Below, in pieces: positions 46,132-54,617 of a stretch of DNA of 64,000 nucleotides; position 1 is the stretch's first letter, and every line of letters begins with the position of its first letter. This DNA comes from a virus. Under the pieces are notes generated by a model. That model worked only from the letters and a program-made list of their open reading frames with translations, was not told the origin of the DNA and ran no database searches. Both the position numbers and the translations under genes were made by a program. The DNA lies in the IMG/VR virus record IMGVR_UViG_3300025162_000016, positions 304,759 to 368,758 of that record. The stretch is one strand, 5' to 3'.

Positions 46132-46612
46132 AATGTATCTAGTATTGGGCGATTCATCCGACGATGGACACGGTAAGTATGAGAAAGTTTTACTTAATAG
46201 TAACGTTAAAGTAGACTCAATTCGGTACGCCTACAAGGCATCATGTAAGCTTACAGGGGTGAGTTTTAATCATAGCACAGACTATACAGAGGTTGGTAAT
46301 AAGAATCAAATTGCGACTAAATATGAGGATGGCGTGCTTCATAAAAAAGTTTTTGATATTCTTGCTAAACATGGGCTTACTAAGGACATGTTGAGAGAAT
46401 GGGACGTGTGCGATTATTTCGAGGAAGGAGATTTTGAAGATGGTCAATTTGGGTTGTATGCAGAAATTTTCGTTAGTCTTTGGATTTGGTTTGTTAAACT
46501 GAGCTTACCTGAGGTAGTAATATTAGAACGTGACATTCCTAAAGAGGTGATTCCGAATATTAATGGCTGTAAAAATCTATCTAGTCAATTTGGTTACGGA
46601 TTATATATTTAA
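46118..46612 (+). CDS. Hypothetical protein
   Basis: 164 residues from ATG 46118 (MKLNKMYLVLGDSSDDGHGK). The start resembles small phage proteins that open with a VLGDSSDDGHGK-like loop. The rest is alpha/beta. Unknown function. Confidence 0.55.
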   Translation: MKLNKMYLVLGDSSDDGHGKYEKVLLNSNVKVDSIRYAYKASCKLTGVSFNHSTDYTEVGNKNQIATKYEDGVLHKKVFDILAKHGLTKDMLREWDVCDYFEEGDFEDGQFGLYAEIFVSLWIWFVKLSLPEVVILERDIPKEVIPNINGCKNLSSQFGYGLYI

Positions 46613-46624
46613 AATGATTAATAT

Positions 46625-46954
46625 ATGGGAACTAATTTAGACATTAACGAAATTTATAAAATTTTAAGTGAACATAAGTTGTTTGTGGGAAGAATGATTT
46701 CTTCTTATAAAAAATCTCCAAAGGGATGTACATGCGTTTGGAATGGAAACATTGTAACTCGCACATATGGAAAGATTTGGTATGGTGATTTGAATCTAAC
46801 CAAAGAAGGTGATATTTTGAAGGAAATTGCTAATTGTATTGGAGAACCTCTTTATATTCTACGGGAAAGTGATTGTCGTTTTGGATCGGAGAATGATCCA
46901 ATTGATACGATTATTGGTAGAAGTATTTGGAACACAACTCAGAACCTTGTTTAA
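46625..46954 (+). CDS. Hypothetical protein
   Basis: 109 residues, helical start (NLDINEIYKILSEHK), then beta strands with a Cys/Trp stretch. Unrecognised. Confidence 0.5.
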   Translation: MGTNLDINEIYKILSEHKLFVGRMISSYKKSPKGCTCVWNGNIVTRTYGKIWYGDLNLTKEGDILKEIANCIGEPLYILRESDCRFGSENDPIDTIIGRSIWNTTQNLV

Positions 46955-47023
46955 AAAAGAGCACACATTTTGTTGAAAATCTCGAACTGTTAGAAGAATT
47001 CTCAGAGTCATTATTGAAATAAT

Positions 47024-47248
47024 ATGGGTGAAATTGCTATTGGAGATTTGTTTAAGCATAAGAAATATGGATTTACCGGTAAATTGATTTGCGTTGATCA
47101 TTTCTCCAATATCCATGTAATCCAATCGGCAGATAACCGAGAGCCAAAATATTATTCCGATGAATTATATGAAGGGATAGAATATCCACCAACTCTTACA
47201 TGGAAAGGTCTGGAATATCAGATGGAAGAAGATTTTGAAAAAATATGA
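47024..47248 (+). CDS. Hypothetical protein
   Basis: 74 residues: IGDLFKHKKYGFTGKLICVD looks like a small SH3-like barrel start; acidic end. Four-nt overlap with the next gene. Confidence 0.5.
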   Translation: MGEIAIGDLFKHKKYGFTGKLICVDHFSNIHVIQSADNREPKYYSDELYEGIEYPPTLTWKGLEYQMEEDFEKI

Positions 47249-47433
47249 AAATAAACGACATTATCAGATATCAAAATTATACATCGGATGATCGTAAGTC
47301 ATCGATTAGAAAAATGAGGATAGTAGAGATGCGATTGCTCGGTGACCCCAAAAACCTTACAGAACGTTTTATTGGAGAAACTTTGAGTGGTAAAGATAAA
47401 CAATGGATTTATGAGGATCAAATTGTCAAATAA
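47245..47433 (+). CDS. Hypothetical protein
   Basis: 62 residues, MKINDIIRYQNYTSDDRKSS; small barrel-like pattern ending WIYEDQIVK. Coupled to neighbours on both sides. Confidence 0.5.
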   Translation: MKINDIIRYQNYTSDDRKSSIRKMRIVEMRLLGDPKNLTERFIGETLSGKDKQWIYEDQIVK

Positions 47434-47791
47434 AATGAAGAATAGAGAAATTAAATTTAGAGTATGGCATCATTCGTTTTCGAGATTCCTGACGCCGGAT
47501 GAATGGTTTCTAGCGTTGGATGGTAAGTTACTATTTACTGATTTTACCACGGATGAATGGAGGATTGTAGATTCGGATTATACTATTCAACAATATACCG
47601 GACTTAAAGATAAAAACGATAAAGAAATCTATGAGGGTGATATTGTTAAAACTGAATTTGGTCATATGTTTAGTAGTAATATTCATGTGGTAGAGTATAT
47701 AAAAAATAGATTTGTCCCCGATGATGTGTGTGATACTGATGGTGTAGAAGTTATCGGGAATATTTTTGAGAATTTAGATTTGGTAAAATAA
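47432..47791 (+). CDS. YopX family protein
   Basis: 119 residues from ATG 47432. MKNREIKFRVWHHSFSRFL, then YTIQQYTGLKDKNDKEIYEG, DIV..., and VEVIGNIFENLDLVK are the complete YopX signature. Common in phages; function unknown. Paralogue at 51964-52416. Confidence 0.8.
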   Translation, partial: KMKNREIKFRVWHHSFSRFLTPDEWFLALDGKLLFTDFTTDEWRIVDSDYTIQQYTGLKDKNDKEIYEGDIVKTEFGHMFSSNIHVVEYIKNRFVPDDVCDTDGVEVIGNIFENLDLVK

Positions 47792-47792
47792 T

Positions 47793-47960
47793 ATGAGTAA
47801 AACGAAATATTACATCAAAATAGTGCTGCCCGAAAATGATCACGGCTCTGTGCTAGGATTAGAACTAACAGAAAAAATCAGGACCGAGTTGGATAATTAT
47901 CTTAACCAAGTGTTCAATAATTTTGAAGTTAAAATAATAACTGAAGTTTCTAGTTCGTAA
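47793..47960 (+). CDS. Hypothetical 55-residue protein
   Basis: MSKTKYYIKIVLPENDHGSV then LGLELTEKIRTELDNYLNQV, ending FEVKIITEVSSS. The last 22 codons recur as a fragment at 51889-51956. Confidence 0.6.
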   Translation: MSKTKYYIKIVLPENDHGSVLGLELTEKIRTELDNYLNQVFNNFEVKIITEVSSS

Positions 47961-48096
47961 AATAATGTCTTGAGTCATTTCATTGATTATTAGGTAATTT
48001 ATACCAAATCATAGAAAACTATACCACAAATATAAAAAATTGTCAAGAAGTATCACTCTTTTTGCTCTTTGAGATTTCTAAGCAATATATATTGCT

Positions 48097-48246
48097 ATGA
48101 AAACACCTATATATACAAAAATTGCACAGCGAAACTGGATGGAAAAGCGAAAGAAAGCGGGATATTGCTGGGCTACTTTCTTTACCACCAAGGAGAACGT
48201 AGCTAAATTAAAGGAGTTCTACGCTGAACTCAAAAAGTCCAAATGA
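48097..48246 (+). CDS. Small TnpB-associated protein
   Basis: 49 residues, MKTPIYTKIAQRNWMEKRKK..., homologous to the 18015-17836 protein. Its TGA overlaps the ATG of the following tnpB (ATGA), so the two are translationally coupled. Likely part of the insertion element. Confidence 0.6.
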   Translation: MKTPIYTKIAQRNWMEKRKKAGYCWATFFTTKENVAKLKEFYAELKKSK

Positions 48247-49493
48247 TCCGCTCATCAAACCATACAACAAAATTTGCAAATCCTCTCAAACTAAAGAGGT
48301 TGTCCAGATTCGTTGACGAATACAGGCGAGTTGGCCAAATCATTATCGATACTATCTGGGCCAACGGTTATGACAGCTTTATTCCATTAAAGGATCAACT
48401 TAATTGCCCAAAATACCTTGACTACAATCGGTTTGACGTGGAAACAGACATTTCCCCAAGAGCAATGAGTTCGCTCACAACCCAAATATGTGCTGCCCTA
48501 TCAGCATCCACAAAAAAACGAAAGAAACTTCTATATACAAAATCCAAACTAATAGATGAAAATATACCAACAAAATCTATCGATAGACTGTTGACAAAAT
48601 ACATAATCGTAAAACCAGACTGCCGTTACATGAATCCAGAACTTAGTTCCAAATGTAGCGACATCGAATCTGGAAAATCCTTCGACTACTTTCTACGAAT
48701 AAAATGTATCGGTAAATCTTATGGTCACATAAAAATTCCACTAAAACATACCAAAATGAGCCTAAAATGGCTCAAATCAGGAAAACCACTCACATCATAT
48801 TCTTTAACTACATCTTCTATTACACTGAGGTTTGAAATTAAACCTTTACGCACAACCATTGGAACAAAGGTTATTGGTGTTGATCAAGGGATGAAAGACG
48901 TTGCTACTTGTTCTGATTCCCAAACAACCCCCAAAACCGATGCTCATGGACACTCGCTTGAATTTATAATAAACAAACTGTCAAGAAAAAAGAGGGGTAG
49001 CAGAGCATTTGAAAAAACACAGTCTCACAGAAAAAATTTTATTAATTGGTCAATCAATCAATTAAATTTTAATGATGCCAAAGAAATTCGATTGGAAAAA
49101 ATATGGAACATTGGCTACAAAAATCGAACGTCAAGAAAGCTTTCACATTGGACAAACACGTTGATTAGAGATAAAATTATTGGAAAATGCGAAGAACTGG
49201 AGGTTCCAGTCATCGAGCAGGATTCCACTTATCGTTCCCAACGTTGTTTTAATTGCGGATTGGTACGAAAAGCCAATCGGAAAGGTAAATTATACAAATG
49301 TAAGAAATGTGGGTATGAGGCGGATGCTGATTTCAATGCAAGCCTAAACCATAGTATTGATTTGCCTGATATCGATTGGCGGTTTCGTGGTAAAGGACAC
49401 AATCTAGGCAAGGGGTTCCGATGGACTCCTACCGGATTGTTCAACCTTGACGGATCGGAGCTTAGAGTCCCGGTTTCCAACAAACAAGGATAA
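48243..49493 (+). CDS. tnpB: TnpB-like RuvC nuclease, zinc-finger type
   Basis: 416 residues, a different branch from the two TnpB proteins at 18.5 and 24.1 kb. RuvC Asp in TKVIGVDQGMKDVAT (about 216), Glu in AKEIRLEKIW (about 285), zinc finger CFNCG...KCKKCG (about 339-361), final Asp in EADADFNASLN (about 365). Complete catalytic set. No tnpA nearby and no matching terminal hairpin of the CTATCCC type. Confidence 0.8.
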   Translation: MIRSSNHTTKFANPLKLKRLSRFVDEYRRVGQIIIDTIWANGYDSFIPLKDQLNCPKYLDYNRFDVETDISPRAMSSLTTQICAALSASTKKRKKLLYTKSKLIDENIPTKSIDRLLTKYIIVKPDCRYMNPELSSKCSDIESGKSFDYFLRIKCIGKSYGHIKIPLKHTKMSLKWLKSGKPLTSYSLTTSSITLRFEIKPLRTTIGTKVIGVDQGMKDVATCSDSQTTPKTDAHGHSLEFIINKLSRKKRGSRAFEKTQSHRKNFINWSINQLNFNDAKEIRLEKIWNIGYKNRTSRKLSHWTNTLIRDKIIGKCEELEVPVIEQDSTYRSQRCFNCGLVRKANRKGKLYKCKKCGYEADADFNASLNHSIDLPDIDWRFRGKGHNLGKGFRWTPTGLFNLDGSELRVPVSNKQG

Positions 49494-49528
49494 TTTTCTA
49501 TAAATTATCTAACTCTACATCATATACT

Positions 49529-49693
49529 ATGGAAAGTTGTTACGTATGCAAACGTGCTAAATCCAACCAAGAAAATCCATATATTTGTAATACTTGTAGT
49601 AAATTAGGATATATAGAAAATAAATGTTTACCAATCGGATTTTTTGATTTTGTTTGTTGGAAACCATTCGTCAAACTCCCATTAGGCAATTGA
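49529..49693 (+). CDS. Small zinc-ribbon protein
   Basis: 54 residues, MESCYVCKRAKSNQENPYIC.TC gives two CxxC pairs (residues 4-7 and 20-23). The C-terminal half is hydrophobic. Unknown role. Confidence 0.5.
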   Translation: MESCYVCKRAKSNQENPYICNTCSKLGYIENKCLPIGFFDFVCWKPFVKLPLGN

Positions 49694-49699
49694 ATTAAT

Positions 49700-49730
49700 A
49701 TGCAAAGAGAAATTAAAATTAGAGTATGAA
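49700..49730 (+). pseudogene. YopX gene fragment
   Basis: ATGCAAAGAGAAATTAAAAT matches the start of the YopX gene at 51964 but stops after nine codons. Confidence 0.5.
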
Positions 49731-49770
49731 GAATTAAAGGTTTTTTGTTTATAATTACATATTTATTTAT

Positions 49771-51870
49771 ATGATAATAAAATTAAATGAAATAAAAAGT
49801 GTAATACGGGAACTCCTCTTAGAACTTTTTAATAAAGACGCCTCCAAAACCGCATTAGCTAAAGCGGGAAAATCAAAATATTTTGATAAAATTATTGATC
49901 TTGATCCAACTAAAGATAAAAATGCAGTTTATTCCATTAAATTAACTAAATTTTTTCTTGAACCCAGATCTCAATCCGATGATCAATTCTTAGAATTACT
50001 CAAATCTTATTTTGAAAAATATCTTCTTTTTAAAAATAGAAAACTATTAAAAGGTAAAGACGCTGATCTCAATTCAATAAAATCTTTCAAAGATTTTCAT
50101 AATTTAATTGATGCAACCGAAGCGGAACTCAAAAGAAATAAACCCGTCGATGTCGTTGCTAAAATTGCGGAACCGGAGAAAGTTGATGATCAGGGAAGCA
50201 TAATAGAAGCATTAGGTAAGAAGATAGATAAGAAGGATATTACCTATGTTGATCAAAATGTTATTGTTGTTCGGGCAGATAATTCATCGAAATCGAAGAG
50301 ATATGGTGGTGGATTTAGTAACTGGTGTACGGCGAGAAAGTCCGGAAATTTATTTTATAATTATCGATTTGAAGAGCCACCACAAACGATGTTTTACGTA
50401 TATTTTTTAAATAAAGATAAGAATGATAATGAATTAGTGTTGCATTTCGGAGTTGATGAAGATAGAGACATTTCTTATACCGACAGATTAAACAAAGAAA
50501 GTAGACAAACATTAGATTGGTTGGTGAGAAAGTTTCCCGAATTAAAACCTGCGTTGGCTTCTAATGCATTTAAACTAGTTCCATTGACAGCGACAGAGAT
50601 AAGAGTTAAAAAGTTACCAGATACGTTATCGGTGGAACAATTTAATGGATTAAGTTACGATGAGAAAGAGATGTGGTTTCAGTCTGGAGATAGAGAGGTT
50701 ACATTAGATGTATGGAATTTGATGGATGAGAATTTCAAGAATTTGTATGTGAGAGAATTTTCAGATAGGGAGGATGATATTGATAATGAGATATTTAATA
50801 TAATAAGAGGGACAAAGTATGAAAAATTATATATGGAAGGAATACAGGAGAGGATAGAAGATGGGATATCCGAATCGGAGACACATACTATAGATCAATG
50901 TAGTCCGCATGAGTTGGAATTTATCAAGACCAGTCCAGGGTTGATTAATAAATTAAGTGATTATACTGTTTATAGTTTATTAGATCAATCACAGAATAAA
51001 GACGAGATGGCTCGGATATTGGGTCCGGAGAATATAAATAAATTAAATAGTGATAATGTTTATAAAATATTAGATTATTCACAGAATAAAGACGAGATGG
51101 CTCGGATATTGGGTCCGGAAAATATAAATAAATTAAGTGATGATAATGTTTATAGTTTATTACAAAATTCATCAAATAAAGACGAAATGTCCAAAATTAT
51201 TTTACAATATAAAGGAAATAATTTAAGTGATAATAATGTTTATAATTTATTACACTATTCATCAAATAAAAACGAGATGGCTAAAATACTTGGTAGTGAA
51301 AATATAAATAAATTAAGTGATAATACTGTTTATTATTTATTATACTATTTACTGAATAAAGACGAGATGGCTAAACTTATTTTACAATATAAAGGAAATA
51401 ATTTAAGTGATAATAATGTTTATAATTTATTACACTATTCACAGAATAAAGACGAGATTGCTAAGATATTGGGTCCGGGGAATATAAATAAATTAAATAG
51501 TGATAATGTTTATAAAATATTAGATTATTCACAGAATAAAGACGAGATGGCTCGGATATTGGGTCCGGAAAATATAAATAAATTAAGTAATAATAATGTT
51601 TATTATTTATTACACTCTTCACTGAATAAAGAAGAGATGGCTAAAATACTTGGTAGTGAAAATATAAATAAATTAAGTGATAATACTGTTTATTATTTAT
51701 TATACTATTCACTGAATAAAGAAGAGATGGCTAAGATTTTGATGAATTATTTAAGTTCCGATAGGATAGAGCAATTTAAATTAAAATTTCCGCAACAAGC
51801 GAAGTGGTTTAATGCGTCACCTACTCCAATTAGGGAGCGTCATTCCAATTATAAATCCTATTACAGTTGA
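49771..51870 (+). CDS. WCTA-motif phage protein with C-terminal tandem repeats (paralogue)
   Basis: 699 residues. The N-domain is nearly the same as in 21659-23941 (RYGGGFSNWCTARKSGNLFY). The C-terminal repeats differ: two types alternate, DEMARILGPENINKL and DEMAKLILQYKGNNL, each followed by SDxNVYxLL. Start is MIIKLNEIKSVIRELLLELF. Function unknown. Confidence 0.65.
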   Translation: MIIKLNEIKSVIRELLLELFNKDASKTALAKAGKSKYFDKIIDLDPTKDKNAVYSIKLTKFFLEPRSQSDDQFLELLKSYFEKYLLFKNRKLLKGKDADLNSIKSFKDFHNLIDATEAELKRNKPVDVVAKIAEPEKVDDQGSIIEALGKKIDKKDITYVDQNVIVVRADNSSKSKRYGGGFSNWCTARKSGNLFYNYRFEEPPQTMFYVYFLNKDKNDNELVLHFGVDEDRDISYTDRLNKESRQTLDWLVRKFPELKPALASNAFKLVPLTATEIRVKKLPDTLSVEQFNGLSYDEKEMWFQSGDREVTLDVWNLMDENFKNLYVREFSDREDDIDNEIFNIIRGTKYEKLYMEGIQERIEDGISESETHTIDQCSPHELEFIKTSPGLINKLSDYTVYSLLDQSQNKDEMARILGPENINKLNSDNVYKILDYSQNKDEMARILGPENINKLSDDNVYSLLQNSSNKDEMSKIILQYKGNNLSDNNVYNLLHYSSNKNEMAKILGSENINKLSDNTVYYLLYYLLNKDEMAKLILQYKGNNLSDNNVYNLLHYSQNKDEIAKILGPGNINKLNSDNVYKILDYSQNKDEMARILGPENINKLSNNNVYYLLHSSLNKEEMAKILGSENINKLSDNTVYYLLYYSLNKEEMAKILMNYLSSDRIEQFKLKFPQQAKWFNASPTPIRERHSNYKSYYS
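50960..51740 (+). repeat. 72-84-bp coding tandem repeats
   Basis: About eleven units with long identical runs. Some pairs separated by 400 bp are base-for-base alike (for example around 51050-51140 and 51490-51590). Confidence 0.7.
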
Positions 51871-51888
51871 AAACATTTCTGGTAGAAC

Positions 51889-51956
51889 GTTAATTATCTG
51901 AACCCGGTGTTCAACAATTTCAAAGTTAAAATAGTAACTGAAGTTTCAAGTTAGTA
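51889..51956 (+). pseudogene. 3' fragment of the 47793 gene
   Basis: Encodes ...VFNNFKVKIVTEVSS then stop, followed by AATAATATG as in the original locus. Confidence 0.6.
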
Positions 51957-51963
51957 AAATAAT

Positions 51964-52416
51964 ATGCAAAGAGAAATTAAATTTCGAGTTTGGGATGTCG
52001 ATGGAAAGAAATTCATTGATCCGCAACATTATGATATCGGACAAGTTCTACTTGATTTTGCGGGCAATATCAGAATTGCAGCATGGTCACAAGGTAATGG
52101 AGATAATGCCGCCGATTCTGTATATTCTCCCGTAGGCAATCAAAGTAATTATACTATTCAACAATATACCGGACTTAAAGATAAAAATAACAAAGAAATC
52201 TATGAGGGTGATATTCTCGTGTATTCAGAAAATGATCCAACCTCCACTGCTGATAGAACATTGGTGCGTGTAGAATATAAAGGGAGCGGTTTTTGTTATA
52301 GAGATTTAGCTACAAATAAACTCGACTCTATTCATTCCATCATCGGAATTGTTGAAGTTGATGTTGACGCAGAAATTATTGGTAATATCTTTGAAAATGT
52401 CTATTTGTTGCCATAA
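51964..52416 (+). CDS. YopX family protein
   Basis: 150 residues: MQREIKFRVWDVDGKKFIDP, YTIQQYTGLKDKNNKEIYEG, DILVY, then EIIGNIFENVYLLP. Complete YopX architecture. Confidence 0.85.
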   Translation: MQREIKFRVWDVDGKKFIDPQHYDIGQVLLDFAGNIRIAAWSQGNGDNAADSVYSPVGNQSNYTIQQYTGLKDKNNKEIYEGDILVYSENDPTSTADRTLVRVEYKGSGFCYRDLATNKLDSIHSIIGIVEVDVDAEIIGNIFENVYLLP

Positions 52417-52418
52417 TT

Positions 52419-52640
52419 ATGCTTAAAAAAGTTATATATCGAATTTCAGAACGAGTTATAGATCAAGTCTATTTACGAGTTGGGGCACAAGTTCAGAATC
52501 AAGTTGAGTCACAAGTCTGGTCACAAGTTGAGTCACAAGTTCAGTCACAAGTTAAAGAGCAAGTTATGTCACAAGTTGAGGGTCAAGTTTGGGTACAAGT
52601 CAGGGATAAAATTATGGCTCAGATTCATAGTCAGATTTAG
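52419..52640 (+). CDS. Isolated SQV-type ORF
   Basis: 73 residues, MLKKVIYRISERVIDQVYLR then S-Q-V-x tetrads, 7 kb from the main array. Starts 2 bp after the YopX stop, so likely co-translated with it. Confidence 0.6.
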   Translation: MLKKVIYRISERVIDQVYLRVGAQVQNQVESQVWSQVESQVQSQVKEQVMSQVEGQVWVQVRDKIMAQIHSQI

Positions 52641-52677
52641 TTAAAATCCCACTGGAATCAGTACTGTGTCAAAAAAT

Positions 52678-52857
52678 ATGAAGTCGTCAAAAAATAAACG
52701 GAAATGGCCTACTTTAGAAGGTAGACTTAATCACCCACTAACATCTCGGGGCGCTGGCTTGAAGCAAATGAAGGCAAATGGAGATATTTTAACTCCATTA
52801 GCCGAAAAAGAACTGGAAAAATATTTGTCAAAATCAAACAAATCAATTGCGGACTGA
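52678..52857 (+). CDS. Hypothetical basic protein
   Basis: 59 residues from ATG 52678 (upstream ATG 52666 also possible), Lys-rich, with LEGRLNHPLTSRGAGLKQMK. Unknown. Confidence 0.45.
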   Translation: MKSSKNKRKWPTLEGRLNHPLTSRGAGLKQMKANGDILTPLAEKELEKYLSKSNKSIAD

Positions 52858-52897
52858 ACCGTCTGACGGTACGCACTGAAAATAAAAAATGAACTCT

Positions 52898-52926
52898 TGA
52901 CAAAAACGATAAACTAGTGTAGATTG
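52898..52926 (+). promoter_or_regulatory. Promoter
   Basis: TTGACA, 17 bp, TAGATT; about 40-nt leader to ATG 52965. Confidence 0.6.
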
Positions 52927-52964
52927 GAGATAGTTATAAACAAACAGATAGTAATAATAAAATT

Positions 52965-53300
52965 ATGAATAAAAACAGAAATACAGCAAAAATTAATGCA
53001 CAGCAGGGTGATGTAATTCTAAAACGTCTCACGGCTCTCCCATCCGGCGAAGCAAAGCTAATTTCTAAAGGCAAATTGGTCCTTGCGGATGGGGAAAGTA
53101 CCGGGCATTATCACGGATTATTTGAAGAAAACAGTGAATTGCGTCAGTACGGCAACACAATGGTCCTCGATCTAAAAGAGGAAGCGACATTGACTCATCA
53201 AGAGCATGGACCGATTACCTTGGAGCCGGGGTTGTGGGAAGTTGGCAAGGTTCAGGAGTATGATTATTTTGCTCAAATGAAGCGTCCGGTGATGGATTAA
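52965..53300 (+). CDS. Conserved phage hypothetical (GESTGHYH family)
   Basis: 111 residues: AQQGDVILKRLTALPSGEAK, VLADGESTGHYHGL, LTHQEHGPITLEPGLWEVGK, VQEYDYFAQMKRPVMD. A common small beta-barrel-like phage protein of unknown function with conserved histidines. Confidence 0.65.
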   Translation: MNKNRNTAKINAQQGDVILKRLTALPSGEAKLISKGKLVLADGESTGHYHGLFEENSELRQYGNTMVLDLKEEATLTHQEHGPITLEPGLWEVGKVQEYDYFAQMKRPVMD

Positions 53301-53330
53301 CATATAAATGCGGCAGATTAATTATAAATT

Positions 53331-53549
53331 ATGAGCAATAGTAATAATGTATGCATTAACTGCCGCATTTCCTCAAAACGATATGGGATGATATGTGGAA
53401 AGTGTGGAACAGAGATGGTGGGTATAGGTAAGAAATGGGGGGTGCCGAGGAAGGCTGATATTAAGGGTTGGAGGGATGTAGGGGCTATGGTAAGGGATAT
53501 ATTGGCTGAGAAGGCTAGGACGAGATATGGAGTTAATGCAGTAGAATAA
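53331..53549 (+). CDS. Zinc-ribbon protein
   Basis: 72 residues with CINC and CGKCG pairs (residues 8-11 and 24-28), then a basic, Trp-containing helix. Unknown. Confidence 0.5.
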   Translation: MSNSNNVCINCRISSKRYGMICGKCGTEMVGIGKKWGVPRKADIKGWRDVGAMVRDILAEKARTRYGVNAVE

Positions 53550-53556
53550 ACAAGTT

Positions 53557-53703
53557 ATGACCGACCGAGAATTTGTAACACTGGTTGACAAATTAAAAAA
53601 TGACGAGCCGTTTACTGATAAAGATGAAAAACTTTTGAGATATTGCGTTGAAGAAGGGTTCCTTGAAGTTACAGAAGACGAAGATAATAATAGTTACGAA
53701 TAA
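53557..53703 (+). CDS. Hypothetical acidic 48-residue protein
   Basis: MTDREFVTLVDKLKNDEPFT ... ending EVTEDEDNNSYE. Its last 28 codons are duplicated as a fragment at 53941-54019. Confidence 0.5.
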   Translation: MTDREFVTLVDKLKNDEPFTDKDEKLLRYCVEEGFLEVTEDEDNNSYE

Positions 53704-54035
53704 ATTATGGCAATTATATGAAGTTTAGAGTTTGGAGTAATAAGTATAAAATGTATCACGATGATGCAATGTGGCCTAATAATCAACGGTCGATGCAACT
53801 ATTCTTTTTAGATCCGAATGGAAAGCTGCATGAGATGGTATGGTTTAGTGATACACCGGGGGAGTGTCTTACTGAGGTAACCATTGATAAAAATGATTAT
53901 GTTGTGGAACTAATAGGTGGTGGCAAGAAAAAAAGTAAACATGAAAAACTTTGAGATATTGCGTTGAAGAAGGCTTCCTTGAAGTTACAGAAGACGAAGA
54001 TAATAATAGTTACGAATAAGTTATGGCAATTATAC
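53624..54035 (+). repeat. 95-bp direct duplication flanking the 53718 gene
   Basis: 53624-53718 and 53941-54035 are about 95 percent identical, including the downstream ATGGCAATTATA that starts the ClpP-like gene. The gene between them was therefore gained by tandem duplication or insertion. Confidence 0.65.
53718..53954 (+). CDS. YopX N-terminal-like protein
   Basis: 78 residues, MKFRVWSNKYKMYHDDAMWP, then a DPNGKLHEMVWFSD stretch; resembles the first half of YopX without the QQYTGLKD block. Lies between two copies of a 95-bp duplication. Confidence 0.5.
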   Translation: MKFRVWSNKYKMYHDDAMWPNNQRSMQLFFLDPNGKLHEMVWFSDTPGECLTEVTIDKNDYVVELIGGGKKKSKHEKL

Positions 54036-54586
54036 TACCGACACCAAAAGACCGCAGTTTAATATTTAGCAAAACCGTCAATAATGACAGTGTTGCTGAA
54101 CTGACAAAAACACTGCTTGATATTAGCACCGATGATGCGTATATCTCAAAAATATATAATGTTCATGATATTGCATACAAACCGCAACCCATCAAAATTC
54201 ATATTGATAGTTATGGTGGATCAGTATATCAAGGATTAGGTCTTTTGAATATAATGAAGAACTGTACCACCCCAATTCATACCATTGTTACGGGGTGTGC
54301 TATGAGTTGTGGATTTTTGATCTCTATCAGTGGGCATAAACGATTTGCTTATCAACATTCAACTTTTATGTACCATCAAGTAGCAAGTTATGAGTTTGGA
54401 AAGTTGAAAGATATTGAGGATGGAGTTATAGAAACAAAACGATTGCAACATATCATCGAACAACATACAATTAGCCAGACGAAAATTCCTATTGCCAAAT
54501 TAACTGAGGTTTACAATAAAAAAGAAGATTGGTATATGGACTCGAAGCAAGCTCTTAAACTAGGGGTAATTGATGAAATTATATAA
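54023..54586 (+). CDS. ClpP-like serine protease
   Basis: 187 residues, near full ClpP length. HIDSYGGSVYQGLGLLNIM (oxyanion-side Gly-Gly), nucleophile Ser in TGCAMSCGFLI (about residue 95), His in STFMYHQVASYEFG (about 117), and Asp in DWYMDSKQALKLGVIDEII. All three catalytic residues are in place. Followed 31 bp later by an AAA ATPase, which is BCS1-like rather than ClpX-like. Possibly a prohead or regulatory protease. Confidence 0.75.
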   Translation: MAIILPTPKDRSLIFSKTVNNDSVAELTKTLLDISTDDAYISKIYNVHDIAYKPQPIKIHIDSYGGSVYQGLGLLNIMKNCTTPIHTIVTGCAMSCGFLISISGHKRFAYQHSTFMYHQVASYEFGKLKDIEDGVIETKRLQHIIEQHTISQTKIPIAKLTEVYNKKEDWYMDSKQALKLGVIDEII

Positions 54587-54617
54587 ATGTTTTTAGAAAC
54601 TAAATTTCGACTGTGAT

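Noticed and set aside
54023-54586. Prohead (S14/S49) protease fused to a capsid region
   Set aside because: No scaffold or capsid domain follows; only the ClpP-like domain is present.
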